DNA from: Pieris napi
Taxonomy: Eukaryota; Arthropoda; Insecta; Lepidoptera; Pieridae
Assembly: GCF_905475465.1 (NCBI RefSeq)
Contig: NC_062238.1
Location: 6,924,501 to 6,988,500 of the forward strand
Reading direction: 5' to 3'
DNA length: 64,000 nt
Shown: positions 10,941-21,833 of the stretch, piece after piece
Layout of the letters: the number at the start of each line of letters is the position of its first letter
Position numbering within the stretch: the first letter of the stretch is position 1
Position numbers and translations under genes: made by a program
Notes under the pieces: model-generated
What the model saw: only the letters and a program-made list of their open reading frames with translations
Told to the model about the DNA's origin: nothing
Database searches by the model: none

Positions 10941-11804
10941 CTAAGGATAGAAATTCTGCAGAGCATCTGAATAAATAGAGTTATATGTGTCTCGTAGCAC
11001 GTAGACATTATCACTAGGTTTTCCATTGAATACATACGACCCCTTCATTTTCGTGATCTTAGAGTTAGTTGGTTTAGGCTTGGAATAAGAGGGATTATAG
11101 TTCGGACGTGAGGGTTGAGGCATCATTGGCTGTCCGAAACCATAAGGATCCATTGGCATCTGTGGCATTTGAGGAAATTGAGGTGCGCCACCCCATTGAT
11201 AAACGCCGGTTGGTTTTCCGTTAGAAACAAAATCTAAAGGCAGATTGATGAAAGGATCTGGATTTTGCATTGGTTGTGGCATCATTGGCGGCATTGGTGG
11301 TCCAATACTGGGTGGCTGGGATACATATCCTAATCCTGGAACGAACATATACGGGGTAGGAGGAAGTCTTATATAGAAAATGGGAGAGTTATCATATTGC
11401 AGGGAGTTTATGTTATCATTCGCGAAGGTTTCTCCGTTTCCGTTCTTCTTCTTATTCTGCTGCCGGCGTCTTGAGGGAATTGTGCGGGATAAGTCGTCAT
11501 CATCGAAGTTGTCGTCATTGACGGAGAAGGTTACGTCATCATCATCATCTTCGCTGTAATCTAGACCTGATGATAAGTAAGATGGGAAGTAGCCAAATAG
11601 GTTTAATGCTTTGTTGCGTCTGTTTGTGGGTGAAGATTCTGTGGTTGTGGTAGTTTCCTTGAATTTCTCTTGTAACTTGCTTTGCCGACTCGTGGTAGAT
11701 TCTTCTGGTAGTTTGGCATCCCGTGATCTTCTTGATGGCGCACTGTGCGTGTGGAGAATGAGGCTGACGAGCACCAGCTTGACCAACAATCCGGAACAGC
11801 TCAT
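10941..11804 (-). CDS. Secreted acidic, Pro/Met-rich protein, uncharacterised
   Basis: A 287-residue open frame from ATG at 11804. Residues 1-22 (LLVKLVLVSLILHTHSA) form a signal peptide with a likely cut before PSRRSRD. A Thr/Ser-rich stretch follows, then an Asp-rich segment (85-104), a basic cluster RRRQQNKKK (112-120), and a Pro/Met-rich half with PPMPPMMPQP and PQMPQMPMDP. Two related motifs end the protein: NGKPTGVYQW (196-205) and NGKPSDNVYV (260-269). Codon frame is clean over 864 bases, rare in this window, which supports a real gene. A TTTCAG acceptor sits ten bases upstream of the ATG, so the 5' UTR is spliced. I do not recognise the family. An extracellular matrix or cuticle-associated role is possible by composition only. 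Upstream non-coding exons were not located. Confidence 0.85.
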   Translation of the reverse strand: MSCSGLLVKLVLVSLILHTHSAPSRRSRDAKLPEESTTSRQSKLQEKFKETTTTTESSPTNRRNKALNLFGYFPSYLSSGLDYSEDDDDDVTFSVNDDNFDDDDLSRTIPSRRRQQNKKKNGNGETFANDNINSLQYDNSPIFYIRLPPTPYMFVPGLGYVSQPPSIGPPMPPMMPQPMQNPDPFINLPLDFVSNGKPTGVYQWGGAPQFPQMPQMPMDPYGFGQPMMPQPSRPNYNPSYSKPKPTNSKITKMKGSYVFNGKPSDNVYVLRDTYNSIYSDALQNFYP

Positions 11805-11814
11805 GGTGGTAGCT
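11805..11814 (-). other. 5' UTR end and splice acceptor of the secreted-protein gene
   Basis: Minus-strand TTTTTTGTCGTTTCAG ends at 11815 and is followed by AGCTACCACC ATG. The context CACCATGA is a good initiation site. Confidence 0.6.
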
Positions 11815-11934
11815 CTGAAACGACAAAAAAAATACTTTAAAACATATTCAATTTATAACGACATATAAACAATCTAAATATCATTTATTCGCTTTGAATC
11901 AGTCATTTAAAAATAAATTTTCTAAATTCATTTT

Positions 11935-11990
11935 ATTGCCCGAAATCAAGGGCGTAGAATGGACGAGAAGAACTAACAATGAACATTCCG
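11935..11990 (-). repeat. LINE 3'-UTR fragment (AGTTCTTCTCGTCC family)
   Basis: Reverse complement reads TTAGTTCTTCTCGTCCATTC then TACGCCCTTGATTT. The same block occurs at 26.46, 41.45 and 54.54 kb. Confidence 0.6.
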
Positions 11991-13065
11991 CCACTCTATT
12001 CAATCGCGATGTTCTACATAGTATTTGTTGCCACCATTAGGTACACTATGATACACATACTAAATCGATTATATTTTATAATAATAAAATATACACTAAC
12101 ATAAAACGATGATCTGCCGAAGATCAAGCCTATCTCTCTTCATAAGCTTCTACTTCGATTTTACATACTAAGGAGTATTAAGTACTGACACAATTGGTTT
12201 CAATCGATTCCTAAAACATACTATGATCCGACTCTTATTGATAACTGTAACTAATTAGGCATATATTTAATAGCGCAACGATCACACAAACCATCAACAA
12301 ATGTCTAGTATAGTCTATAGAGTGCGATAAATAATTAGAATTTTTTCTTTGCTAAGTAATTGTTTTGTTTTTTTTTTGTTTGGTTTTTTGTAATCAGAAT
12401 TTTTTCTTTGATAAGCAATTGTTTTTGTTTTGTAATGTTTGTTTTGTTTAATAGTCTGTTTATGATCTCTATATATGTATGCTATGTTTGCCTATAAGTG
12501 CTTGTCACATTAAAAATTGTATTTTGTGTTTGTTTCTACCAATGTCTCAGTGTGCCGAGCGTTGGCAAGCTTTATCAAAAAAAAAAAAAAAAAAAAAAAA
12601 TTGTCAGACAGCCTGTGGGAGAAGATATCAACTCCATAATTCTCCAGGTGACCACTGTTAGACATAATAGTACGGTATTGTAATTGACGTATTACTCAGT
12701 AATTAGGTACGTTCATGAAGAAATGAGGAAGTCTGTTCACTCGTAACATAATTGAAATGTGTTTTAAAGTAAATAATCCAATTTTTGTATCAAAAATAAA
12801 TTGCGCTCGTTCTAATTCTTATAAATATATTAAACTAACCGCTATACTGATATGGGAACCTCTACATTTAAGTTCGATTCTAGTGAAACAAAAACTGGTT
12901 CGAGTTATAACTGGAGGGTTAAGATAACTGGTCAGACCCTTTTTGCGTGCAAGGAACAATGGTACGAGCCAGGCACTTCACTAATATTTATACACATTTA
13001 AAAAACTGGTGCGAGTGAAATCACTACTCCGTAAATTTAACACAGAATAAAGTATATATGTCACC
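11991..13065. other. Non-coding AT-rich stretch with poly-A run
   Basis: No coding signal. An uninterrupted run of about 24 A occupies about 12578-12600 and makes short spurious open frames. TTTTTTCTTTG-type low complexity repeats lie at 12340-12430. Confidence 0.5.
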
Positions 13066-13319
13066 GTAAAATTGTAAAAACCGTTAGATTGTAATCTATC
13101 TCGCGAGATTGTAAACTGTCGAAAGATTGTGAACCTCAACGAACTGCTTACAAATTAACGTATTATTATTCGGTAGTTATATGAAATTGTTGGGAAGTAA
13201 AATTAATCTGTAATTGACCAAAGAAGTTTGAATGATAACTAAGTTAGTGTAGTACAATCTACCGAATACCGATAACCGATAACCGATAGATTACAATCTA
13301 ACGGTGTTTACAATTTTAC
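13066..13319. mobile_element. 254-bp MITE with long inverted ends
   Basis: Left end GTAAAATTGTAAAAACCGTT, then AGATTGTAATCTATC; the right end is its inverted copy with GTGTTTACAATTTTAC. About 35 bases pair with few mismatches. No ORF inside. Target duplication not clear. Confidence 0.7.
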
Positions 13320-13921
13320 GTTAACATATACATAATAACCGACGACAAAACCCGAAGAAGGAACTTTAGAATTCTGCGTAACAAAAATTATTTCTGTCTA
13401 TTTCCGCTATTTAAGTATATCACAATTTCGTGATGTTCAACTCCTTACCAAAGTCTGGATTCAATCGACAAGGATAAATTTAAATAAACTACAAACAAAA
13501 GAACATAGTCGCAACTGCTATATTTATAATGCCAAGTAACTGAGTTAGTGTTTACAGGCTCGTTTACACTTGATTGATTGATTCACTTATATAAAAAGGT
13601 AAATTATCACTTTACATTGAACCTGTTGTGTAAATTGCTAATTTACTAGGGTATCTGTCTTGTGTCACTCAGATTGATATGTATCTAAAGAACTATGCAA
13701 AAATATGCAAACGAAACACTTTCCATTACACGAAGAGTGATTAATAATGATGTGTTAACTGAATAAACGTAAGAGGTAGCTCCTGTACTACTAATTAACA
13801 AATCCTTTCCTACTAACGGAGATACGTAATATATATACGATTATATATATAATTATTTGTAATTTATACTAATAAAAGAGAGCAATGAATGACAAAAACT
13901 TTTGGACCGATTTTTTTAAAA

Positions 13922-14112
13922 TGTTTTTTTATGTTACAGAAGGCAAACGAGCAGGAGACTCAAGAGACTTGATGTTAAGTGATACCGCCCATGAACACTC
14001 ACACTGAAGGCTCGCCAGCGCGCTGCCGGCCTTTTAAGAATTGGTACGCTCTTTTCTTGAGGGGATTAGTTCGGAGATACTGCAGTGGGCAGCTGGTGGA
14101 TTTACCAGCTAG
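13922..14112 (-). repeat. LINE 3'-end fragment (WN-LP family)
   Basis: The plus strand begins with a T run, then GGCAAACGAGCAGGAGACTC, and ends GGGCAGCTGGTGG; read on the minus strand this is the ORF2 C-terminus and A-rich tail shared with 30.6 and 51.5 kb. Confidence 0.7.
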
Positions 14113-17047
14113 TGGATTTCAAACATTATTTCACTATAAGAATCCTGCACTATCGCTATTCGCTGCGTTATATCTTATCTATTGGTTTAATCTTAAGTTT
14201 AATTAACTGTAGAAATTTACAAATTAGTAGGTATTATCACTTAAATTAAATTATCCCACGACAACAAAATATTTTTGAAATTTGCGTAAAAAATAGGTTA
14301 AATAAAATCATGACAATTCACAATATTAAATCAAATACAGTTTTCATATTAACTTGTTTACCCAGCTAGAAAGCAAATCTGTTTGTTTTATCTTAAGCCC
14401 CTAAAACATATTATATGAATATTTTAGGTATATACATAAATTCTCTAGAGCTTTGCATATTGTTTGCTCCTGGGCGTGTAGTTATGGAATCAATCTTTCT
14501 TATCTCTTACTTGCAAATGGGTGTCATGGCAGCCTAATGGGGCTTTGAAAAATTGACGAGTTGATTAGATGCGTCGCCATTGAGTAATGATTATACGCAA
14601 TAAAAATTGGCTTGATACTTAAAGTACTTTTTTTACATCTAAAATATATTTATATATAGCCCGTAGGGCTTAGTAATATTTTAAAGAGAATTATTTACAA
14701 AAAATACATTATTAACAAAGGATAGAATATTTCTTCTATGTCACTTAAAATTCAAAAGACCAAAAGTCCTAAATAGGTATATACATCAGTTATTTCTACG
14801 TTGATACGACGTGTTTTCGTATCATTCCCTTAGGGTAAAAGCGTGCCTCTATTTCACCATGTATATTGCTGCTATTAGCAGCCTATATGTTTATTCTTAT
14901 TTTAAATTTGTATATCTAAATAAAAATGTGTAAAATGGGTGTAATTGTTGCAGCAGGCAGCTCCTTACAAACAGTTACTAAAACAAAACACTTGGAAGAT
15001 AATATTTTATTGGCGATCAAAAGGGTACATTATTTTACCAATAAATACATGATTTTGATGTATGCCGAAGTCTAGTAATTTTCAAAAGGATTTCTAATGA
15101 TGAAGCATGAAATAAAAATATTGATGATGCCATAGTGATGAAGTTGATTTTTTTATAGGACCTAGCTACTAATTAACTAACTAGCAATCACACATGCGAA
15201 ACAAACACAATTTTCGCGCTCGTCAATCCGAATTATCGCAAAGATTTATGCTCAAGCATAATTTTTTTTGTAATACTAGATTATTATATATTGGTTATAA
15301 TGACATGCGGTCGAAAGAGGAAGGTTCTTTATCAAGGACCCAAGGTAGATTATAGATGTGACCTACAGTCGCATACAAAAGTGCTTTATCGGTCAGCTGC
15401 CCCGTTTTAAAAAGATAAGGTATAATTTAGTACATCCGTCCTATTAATTTATTCAATTTGAAAAACAAGACCTTAAAATATCAAGAGAAAACCAGATCGC
15501 GATACCTGATAATTTACACTTCCTATTCGGACACCTCAAAGGGTTTGATTGCAAACCTGTTTTATTACTTCATAATTAAATGCGTTATGATTACATTTAA
15601 TTAAGTTTCAAATTGTCTGTCAAAGTTATAAGCCAGTATTTTATATTTACAAAATATGCATATTATTATTATACAAAGTAAGTTCTGATAGAGTGTCAAA
15701 GAAGTTAAAGTTGTCTACGGAAATAAAAAGTTGCGCAAGAGTTGCGCGGTCATCTTATTATGATTGCATATGTAAGAGAGAACGCGTTGGTCAATGTTAT
15801 ACCATAGGTTGAACTTCATCTCCAATTATACTGTATTAGATGCATTTCGTCGCATTTCTGTACTCCATTTATTACTAGCAAAAAGCTAATAGATTCGTCA
15901 TCATTAAGTTTACATTAAGTTGCAATCAAATTGAAATATAACATGTGCTCAGACAGTTGGAACTATCTCATGAAACGCCCGTTAACAAACCAGTCAATAT
16001 AATCTTTGCTAATATTATAAAGAGGTTACGTTTTTTAGGTTTTAGTGGATCCACTAAGCCAATTTGTAAAAAAAAATTACCTATAGAAAGCGGTATTTGT
16101 GAGTAACATAGGCTTACCTACGATTTGCAAAGCAAGTCGGAGAAAAAACGGTCGAACAAAAACGTTTCTTACGAACACTGCCTTAACGATGAGAGATATA
16201 ATATCGAGTTCTAGATATAAGTTATCGAGTGTGATAAAGCCTACAAAAAAGTCAGTGACAGCACATGTCCAACTTTTATATTATATAAAAACAAGTCCCC
16301 ATTGCCACAATATCTACATTGATTCATGAGTAAGGAATCTATCTTATTATTAGAATAGCTCTTCCAATAAGGTATAAGGATAACACACAAGTTTATTCCG
16401 CATTTTTTTAATGAAATTCACTACAACAGTATAACAGTGAAAAAGATACTTAAATGAACTTAACTTAGCTAATGCCACTAATATTTCATCGCTCTATACA
16501 AGTTACCTTTACTTAAGTTAGTTCACCTTTTTAGTATGTGGGCGTTTACAGAACGATAAAAAGCAAAACTTACTGTACAAAATAAGCTGTGTAAAATGCG
16601 CAGTGCAGCCATTAGGGTCTAACGCCTTCGTGAGATGGATTAATCAAATTATTATTTCAACATTTTCATTTCCTTGTATCGTTGTATTTTTTCTACATTA
16701 GTGATATTGTTATGAAATGTTTAGAGTGTTCGCCTACACATGCCGCTGATGCTAAGACATCAACCATAATCACACTGATTTTTTTCATGCGATGAGAATA
16801 TTGTTTATGAATACATATTTCTATTTATATTTCATATTATATTTGTTTAATTTATCTATTACACTCATACATTTTAACTAGTTTTGAATTTGATTATTTC
16901 GCTTGCAGTTGTTGAAAAACATGTTGAATTATGTTTTAGCAATGAATCTTTACATTTTATTGTCTTCACAGATTAGTAATACAGTCTTAAATGTAATCTT
17001 ACCAAAAACAATAGAAACAAAACTTCTCGAAGTTTGACAAGAACAAT
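14113..17047. other. Non-coding AT-rich stretch
   Basis: Read on both strands: no exon with convincing signals, no tRNA, no complete repeat. Short open frames here have AT-biased composition and no family resemblance. Confidence 0.45.
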
Positions 17048-17055
17048 GTACTTAC

Positions 17056-17108
17056 ACGATCAGTAAACTTGGCCGCGACTGGGCTTAGGCCGAACTTCAA
17101 GCGGACTA
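17056..17108 (-). CDS. Candidate internal exon, unidentified
   Basis: A GC-rich island in AT-rich sequence, bounded by ACAATAG and a consensus GTAAGT. The frame after two bases reads VRLKFGLSPVAAKFTDR and is open throughout. The pyrimidine tract is poor. The frame stays open upstream too, so the acceptor could be further out. It may equally be a repeat fragment. Confidence 0.2.
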
Positions 17109-17412
17109 CTATTGTAAAACGTCTATGAATCTTTGAATATTTACTAAAATAATGAAGTTTTTTACTTTAAAGCTCAAATTTTTAAACGCTTGGTTTCTCT
17201 TAATTTTCACAGAAACCGCTGGTTGCAAAGATAAATACAAGACATATTCATTCACCAATACAAGGGCGGAAGGCGTATATCATTTTGTAATTATTGACTG
17301 CTCTCCGTAAAAGCCTTTTACTGCACTGTTATAGTTAACGACGTAAACGGGAAACGGGATAACAAGGGTATAGGGAAGAGGATATTAGTGATAAACTTAT
17401 TACAATCATAAG

Positions 17413-17890
17413 TCATTTTTTTTTATAGAACAGGGGGCAAACGGGCAGGAGGCTCACTTGATCTCCAGCTTTCTGGACTATTGGAGCATCAAGGTCGTCA
17501 TCGACGGAGCATGTTCCGACCTTAAAACCATCAACGCTGGGGTCCCACAAGGCTGTCTTCTATCCCCGACCCTGTTTCTTTTGCATATCAATGATATTAT
17601 GCTGCAACTTAGCAACATTCATGCGGATCGGTTACATCATGATTTTAAGTGATTCCGCCGCCCATGAACACTCTCAATCCCAGAGGGCTCGCGTGTGCGT
17701 TGCCGGCCTTTTATGAATTGGTACAATATTTTCTTAATAGATCCTTAGTCGAATTGGTTCGAAATACTTCAGTGGTCAGCTTCTTAAAAGGTCGGCAACG
17801 CACTTGCGAGCCTTCTGGCAATATGAGTGTCCATGGGCGGCCGTATCACTTAACATCAGGTGAGCCTCCTGCTTATTATTACATAATGTA
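17413..17890. mobile_element. Nested LINE cluster with inverted 3' ends
   Basis: Minus-oriented LINE tail at 17413-17458 and 17638-17787, interrupted by an RT-coding piece, then a plus-oriented tail at 17788-17890 containing GGCAACGCACTTGCGAGCC. The two tails face each other as an inverted pair. Several insertions or one rearrangement are needed to explain it. Confidence 0.65.
17459..17637 (+). pseudogene. Reverse transcriptase fragment of a jockey-like LINE
   Basis: Reads IKVVIDGACSDLKTINAGVP followed by QGCLLSPTLFLLHINDIM, which is the fingers/palm block (NAGVPQG..LSP.LF...IND) of non-LTR reverse transcriptases. About 55 residues only, with no catalytic YADD block. It is an embedded dead fragment. 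Confidence 0.75.
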
Positions 17891-19260
17891 AAAAAAATGG
17901 TCAGCAATGTATAAAAATTAAAAATAAACATTTCATGAATATAAGAATTTGTGATAAAACTTTTATTTTTTTAATTAAACAGTTTATTTATTACAAACTT
18001 ATAAACCGTGCTAAGAAGGTCGCATTTAAGATAAATAAGCTACAGAATTGCACCACTGTCGTGTACAAGATCGTGATTGTTTGTTAGTATTTTCTCGACC
18101 TTAATAAATTAACGAGAATGTTTCATTAAGCAAAGATGTTTTCATCTATTAATGGCTGTAGATGAGACAACCCTTAGAACGGTAATATTTTTTGTAAATG
18201 CGGAGTTTAATCTTACTGATTCTACGGGCATATTTATTATAATAATCCTTGGTGCGTGGGATAATCTTAAATAAAAATCTTTAAAGCATAAATGACATAC
18301 GCACATTATGTATTATTTATGCTTAACTGCTATTTTTCCACAACTCTCTGTAGTTACAGAACAAGTTTTAATATAATAAGATATATAATAATATAGTAAG
18401 AGATCTCTTAATCAGTTTTGTTTTCCTGCGATTCCAGGCGAAGAAAGTGACAGGCAAAAGAATGGCATGTTCTGTCTTATTTTGTTTGGTCAAGAGGATC
18501 TCTAGTCTAACCAGAGACACGCCGACAGGAACAGTCTTTCCGTTGGACCAATAACCAGACGTAACGTGGCATTGTGTCTTCTGTTTTCGTCGTCTTTTGT
18601 TTTTGGATGACGTAAACGTAATATAAATGTTGGCTTTATGGCATGTTTTACGTTCTCCTTTATAACATTTATGGCTAAAACATAGACTATATAGAAGAAT
18701 ATAGAAAAAGTAGTTTTAACAGCAAAAACATTGATAAATATTTTGGCATTGCAATAATATTAATTACGGACTAGTTTATATTGCAAGCGCAAAAAATTAT
18801 ATAAAGTGAATAACCTGTACGAAGATCGATTACACAAATTGTGATAATTAGCATTTTATATACGTTTATTGAACCCAATTATATTTTTAGGCAACGGCGT
18901 TTTGAGAAAATCCCATTTATGGTTTAGTATAGAGTATTTATAAATACAATGAATGTTAACTTTTGTACTTTTGCTTTAGTTTTTGAATGGATTAAAAAAG
19001 GTATTTAGTGGGACTCTGTGCAAATTCAGGTCGAATACTGGGAAAGCAATTTTTTGTTCAAACGACTGTCGTTTTGATTGAATTGCTCTATACATGTGAA
19101 CCATCTTGATATGAATATCTGGCACCCAATCTGTTAGTGGTATTCGAATTTATAGTCTTGGAACTATGAACAATGTTGTCTTCTGATTCATACATTCCGA
19201 CAAAATTTGAGTAACATCTATGGTCTCACAGATTGGAGAACATAAGGCTTGAACGTTCCT
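17891..19260. other. Non-coding AT-rich stretch
   Basis: No coding or RNA gene seen. A slightly GC-richer segment at 18430-18620 has no open frame of note. Confidence 0.45.
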
Positions 19261-19299
19261 AAAAAAACATTTGTTCCTGACCGGAACAAATGTTTTTTT
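19261..19299. repeat. Perfect 17-bp hairpin
   Basis: AAAAAAACATTTGTTCC, loop TGACC, then the exact inverted copy GGAACAAATGTTTTTTT. The run of T on the plus strand resembles a terminator, but nothing transcribed is evident beside it. Confidence 0.7.
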
Positions 19300-19567
19300 T
19301 CAAGGCACATACAGCATTGTTAAATAAGATATAAACTACAAAACTGAACAAGAATCCTTTGAAAAGAATTATATTTATTTCAAGCCTTTTTAATTACTGT
19401 AGTAATAATGTACTTAAGTACTTACATCAGATTGAGTGACAATTTTCTTCAACCAAATCTTGTCCGACAAAAGTTCGAATACTCAGCGATACTGGTTATA
19501 TCTACTACATTATGTTTTATCTGATAACGTTATAATACTAAAAAATATAACAAAACATTTATAAGAT

Positions 19568-20052
19568 ACTAGCGGACCCATGAGACGTTGTCCTGTACAT
19601 ACGTCTTCAATACAAAAAATAATTATCTAATTGTAAATATATATTATCTATACTATGTATTTTCGATCCCACACACAGTAAAAACTGATCCAGCCACGTC
19701 CACAGGTCGGTCACCACACGCTCCACACGCAAAGAAGATTTATATCTTATAAAATTCTCGTGTCACAATGTTCGTTCCCAAACTCCTCCGAACCGGCTCT
19801 ACCGATTCTTATGAATTTTTTTATGCATATTCAGTAAGTTTGAGAATCGGCTACTATCTATCTTTCAAACCCCTAAAGTATCCACCCCATTTTTTTTTGT
19901 ATAATTTCTATAATTTTTTTATTATGTGGCATTAAAAAATACATATAATCCTTAATTTTCACCCCTCTACGATCAACCCCTATTTTTATTGAACTAAAAA
20001 AAATCCTAGAAATAATATACATGGCAAAACGACGTTTGCCGGGTCAGCTAGT
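19568..20052. mobile_element. Non-autonomous repeat with ACTAGC...GCTAGT ends
   Basis: Left end ACTAGCGGACCCATGAGACG and right end, inverted, ACTAGCTGACCCGGCAAACG share an imperfect inverted terminus. Interior holds TTCTCGTGTCACAATGTTCG and GAACCGGCTCTACCGATTC. The CTAG end could also be a Helitron 3' end. No ORF. Confidence 0.5.
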
Positions 20053-20116
20053 ATATATATATTATATATAAAGATTATCAAAAAAATAGACCTTCCTTAT
20101 ATATATAATATATATG
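20051..20116. repeat. (TA)-rich inverted repeat
   Basis: GTATATATATATTATATATA and, 35 bases on, TATATATATAATATATATGG pair into an AT-only hairpin. Confidence 0.6.
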
Positions 20117-20531
20117 GACATAGTAGGGACCAATTACTAGGGACGAGCATGTTTATAGCTAACGACGCTAATTAACAGTCTACAGTTTTGAATATATGGT
20201 GAGAGTAGCGAGGACCTGTCAGCTATGTCAGTACGAAATTCCAAAGACGTCAACCCTACATATTATTCAGTGGAACCTCACATGGTTTATAATAGATATT
20301 AAATTTTTACGGTTCCTAATTTTAAAAAAAAGATTTGCTTCGCTTTAAAAATGTCTATTAGGTATATTAGTAAATTTTTACCACGAAAAAACTAAACCAT
20401 AATTCTATTTCAATCAACACGAGTTGATAAACTTGAAATACATTACGTTACTATATAAGAAACTACTCGTACAATATATGGAATGAATAAATAATTTATA
20501 ACTTAGAAAAAGTGATCATCATTCCACCATA

Positions 20532-21831
20532 TAAAGGGTATTTCAACAAGAAGTTTGTTTTTCAATTGTGGCAACACCGAGAACGTGATAGTTTTGACAT
20601 TTAGTTTTTGGCGGTATTCGTAGCAGGTGCTTTGGCAATTATTACAATGAATTCAATTTCGCTCGAAAATCGCATTAAAATAATTCAAATCCACTATAAA
20701 AATGGTGGTTCTGTTAAAGTTACATTTCGTAAAATTCGTGATATTTTCGGCCAGCATAATCGTCCTTCTGAGACCGCTGTTAAGAATTTGGTCGCGAAAT
20801 TTGAGTCGACAGGCTCGGTACAAAATGTGCCAACACCAACACGTGTTCGACCGGGTCGTTCAACAGAAAACATCGCCGCCGTGAGCCACAGTGTTGAAGA
20901 AGATCAAAATTTGTCAATTTCACGACGTTCTCAACAATTGGGGTTATCCAAAAGCACAACATGGCGAATTTTGCGAAAGGATTTGGCTTTGAAGCCTTAC
21001 AAGATTCAACTGGTGCAGGAATTAAAGCTGATCGACCATTCAAATCGCCGCAGATTCGCTCAGTTCATTCAGGAACAACCTGCTGGTTTTTCTGAAAAAA
21101 TCATTTTTTCAGACGAAGCCCATTTTCATTTGTCAGGGTACGTCAACAAGCAAAATTGTCGCATTTGGGCTTCTGAAAATCCTAAAGCAATTATTGAGAA
21201 GGCTTTGCATACTCAACGTGTTACTGTGTGGTGCACTATGTGGTCTGGAGGCGTGATTGGGCCGTTTTTTTTCGAAGATGAGGCTGGAAATGCGGTAACA
21301 GTCAATGGATCACGGTATCGCGAGATGTTAACCACTAAATTTTGGCCTATTATTGATGACATGGATATCACTGAAATGTGGTTTCAACAGGACGGTGCCA
21401 CATGTCACACAGCCAATGAAACGATCAATTTATTGCAAACCAAATTTCCCGAGCGCATAATTTCGCGAAATTCAGCTGTTAAGTGGCCAGCCAGATCGTG
21501 TGATTTAACACCACTGGATTATTTTTTGTGGGGCTATGTTAAAGACAGAGTCTATACGGAGCCAATCGAATCGATTGCAGCCTTAAAACTCAAAATCCGT
21601 GATGTCATTAACGAAATAGACCCTCCATTTTGCCAAAAAGTGATTAAAAATTTTGATGAAAGAATCAACATCTGTCAGCGTGGTCGTGGTGGACATTTGC
21701 CAGATATCATTTTTCATTCATAATTGCCAAACTTTTCTCTTTGTAATACAATAAAAAATTTATTCATTTTCCTCTAAATTCTTTGTTTTATTTTGTTTTA
21801 GAAAACAAAGTTCTTGTTGAAAAACCCTTTA
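20532..21831 (+). mobile_element. Complete mariner-like transposon (IS630-Tc1-mariner)
   Basis: A 1300-bp element. Left TIR TAAAGGGTATTTCAACAAGA (20532 onward) and right TIR, inverted, TAAAGGGTTTTTCAACAAGA agree at all but about two of 30 positions. TA flanks both ends (20530-20531 and 21832-21833), the duplication of this superfamily. One uninterrupted transposase ORF lies inside, with an AATAAA at 21750. GC content is higher than the surroundings, as expected for a recent arrival. Confidence 0.93.
20647..21723 (+). CDS. Mariner-like transposase, apparently intact
   Basis: 358 residues from the ATG at 20647; an upstream TTG-initiated extension has no support. The N-terminal ~120 residues hold helix-turn-helix DNA-binding segments (SISRRSQQLGLSKSTTWRIL) with a VRPGRS linker. 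The catalytic triad is visible: D156 in FSDEAHFHLSG, D249 in WFQQDGATCHTA, D286 in SCDLTPLDYFLWGYVKD. The function is cut-and-paste DNA transposition in the nucleus. There are 36 residues between D249 and D286, unlike 34 in classical mariners. No stop or frameshift interrupts the frame, so the protein could be active. Family placement within the superfamily needs a tree. Confidence 0.93.
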   Translation: MNSISLENRIKIIQIHYKNGGSVKVTFRKIRDIFGQHNRPSETAVKNLVAKFESTGSVQNVPTPTRVRPGRSTENIAAVSHSVEEDQNLSISRRSQQLGLSKSTTWRILRKDLALKPYKIQLVQELKLIDHSNRRRFAQFIQEQPAGFSEKIIFSDEAHFHLSGYVNKQNCRIWASENPKAIIEKALHTQRVTVWCTMWSGGVIGPFFFEDEAGNAVTVNGSRYREMLTTKFWPIIDDMDITEMWFQQDGATCHTANETINLLQTKFPERIISRNSAVKWPARSCDLTPLDYFLWGYVKDRVYTEPIESIAALKLKIRDVINEIDPPFCQKVIKNFDERINICQRGRGGHLPDIIFHS

Positions 21832-21833
21832 TA

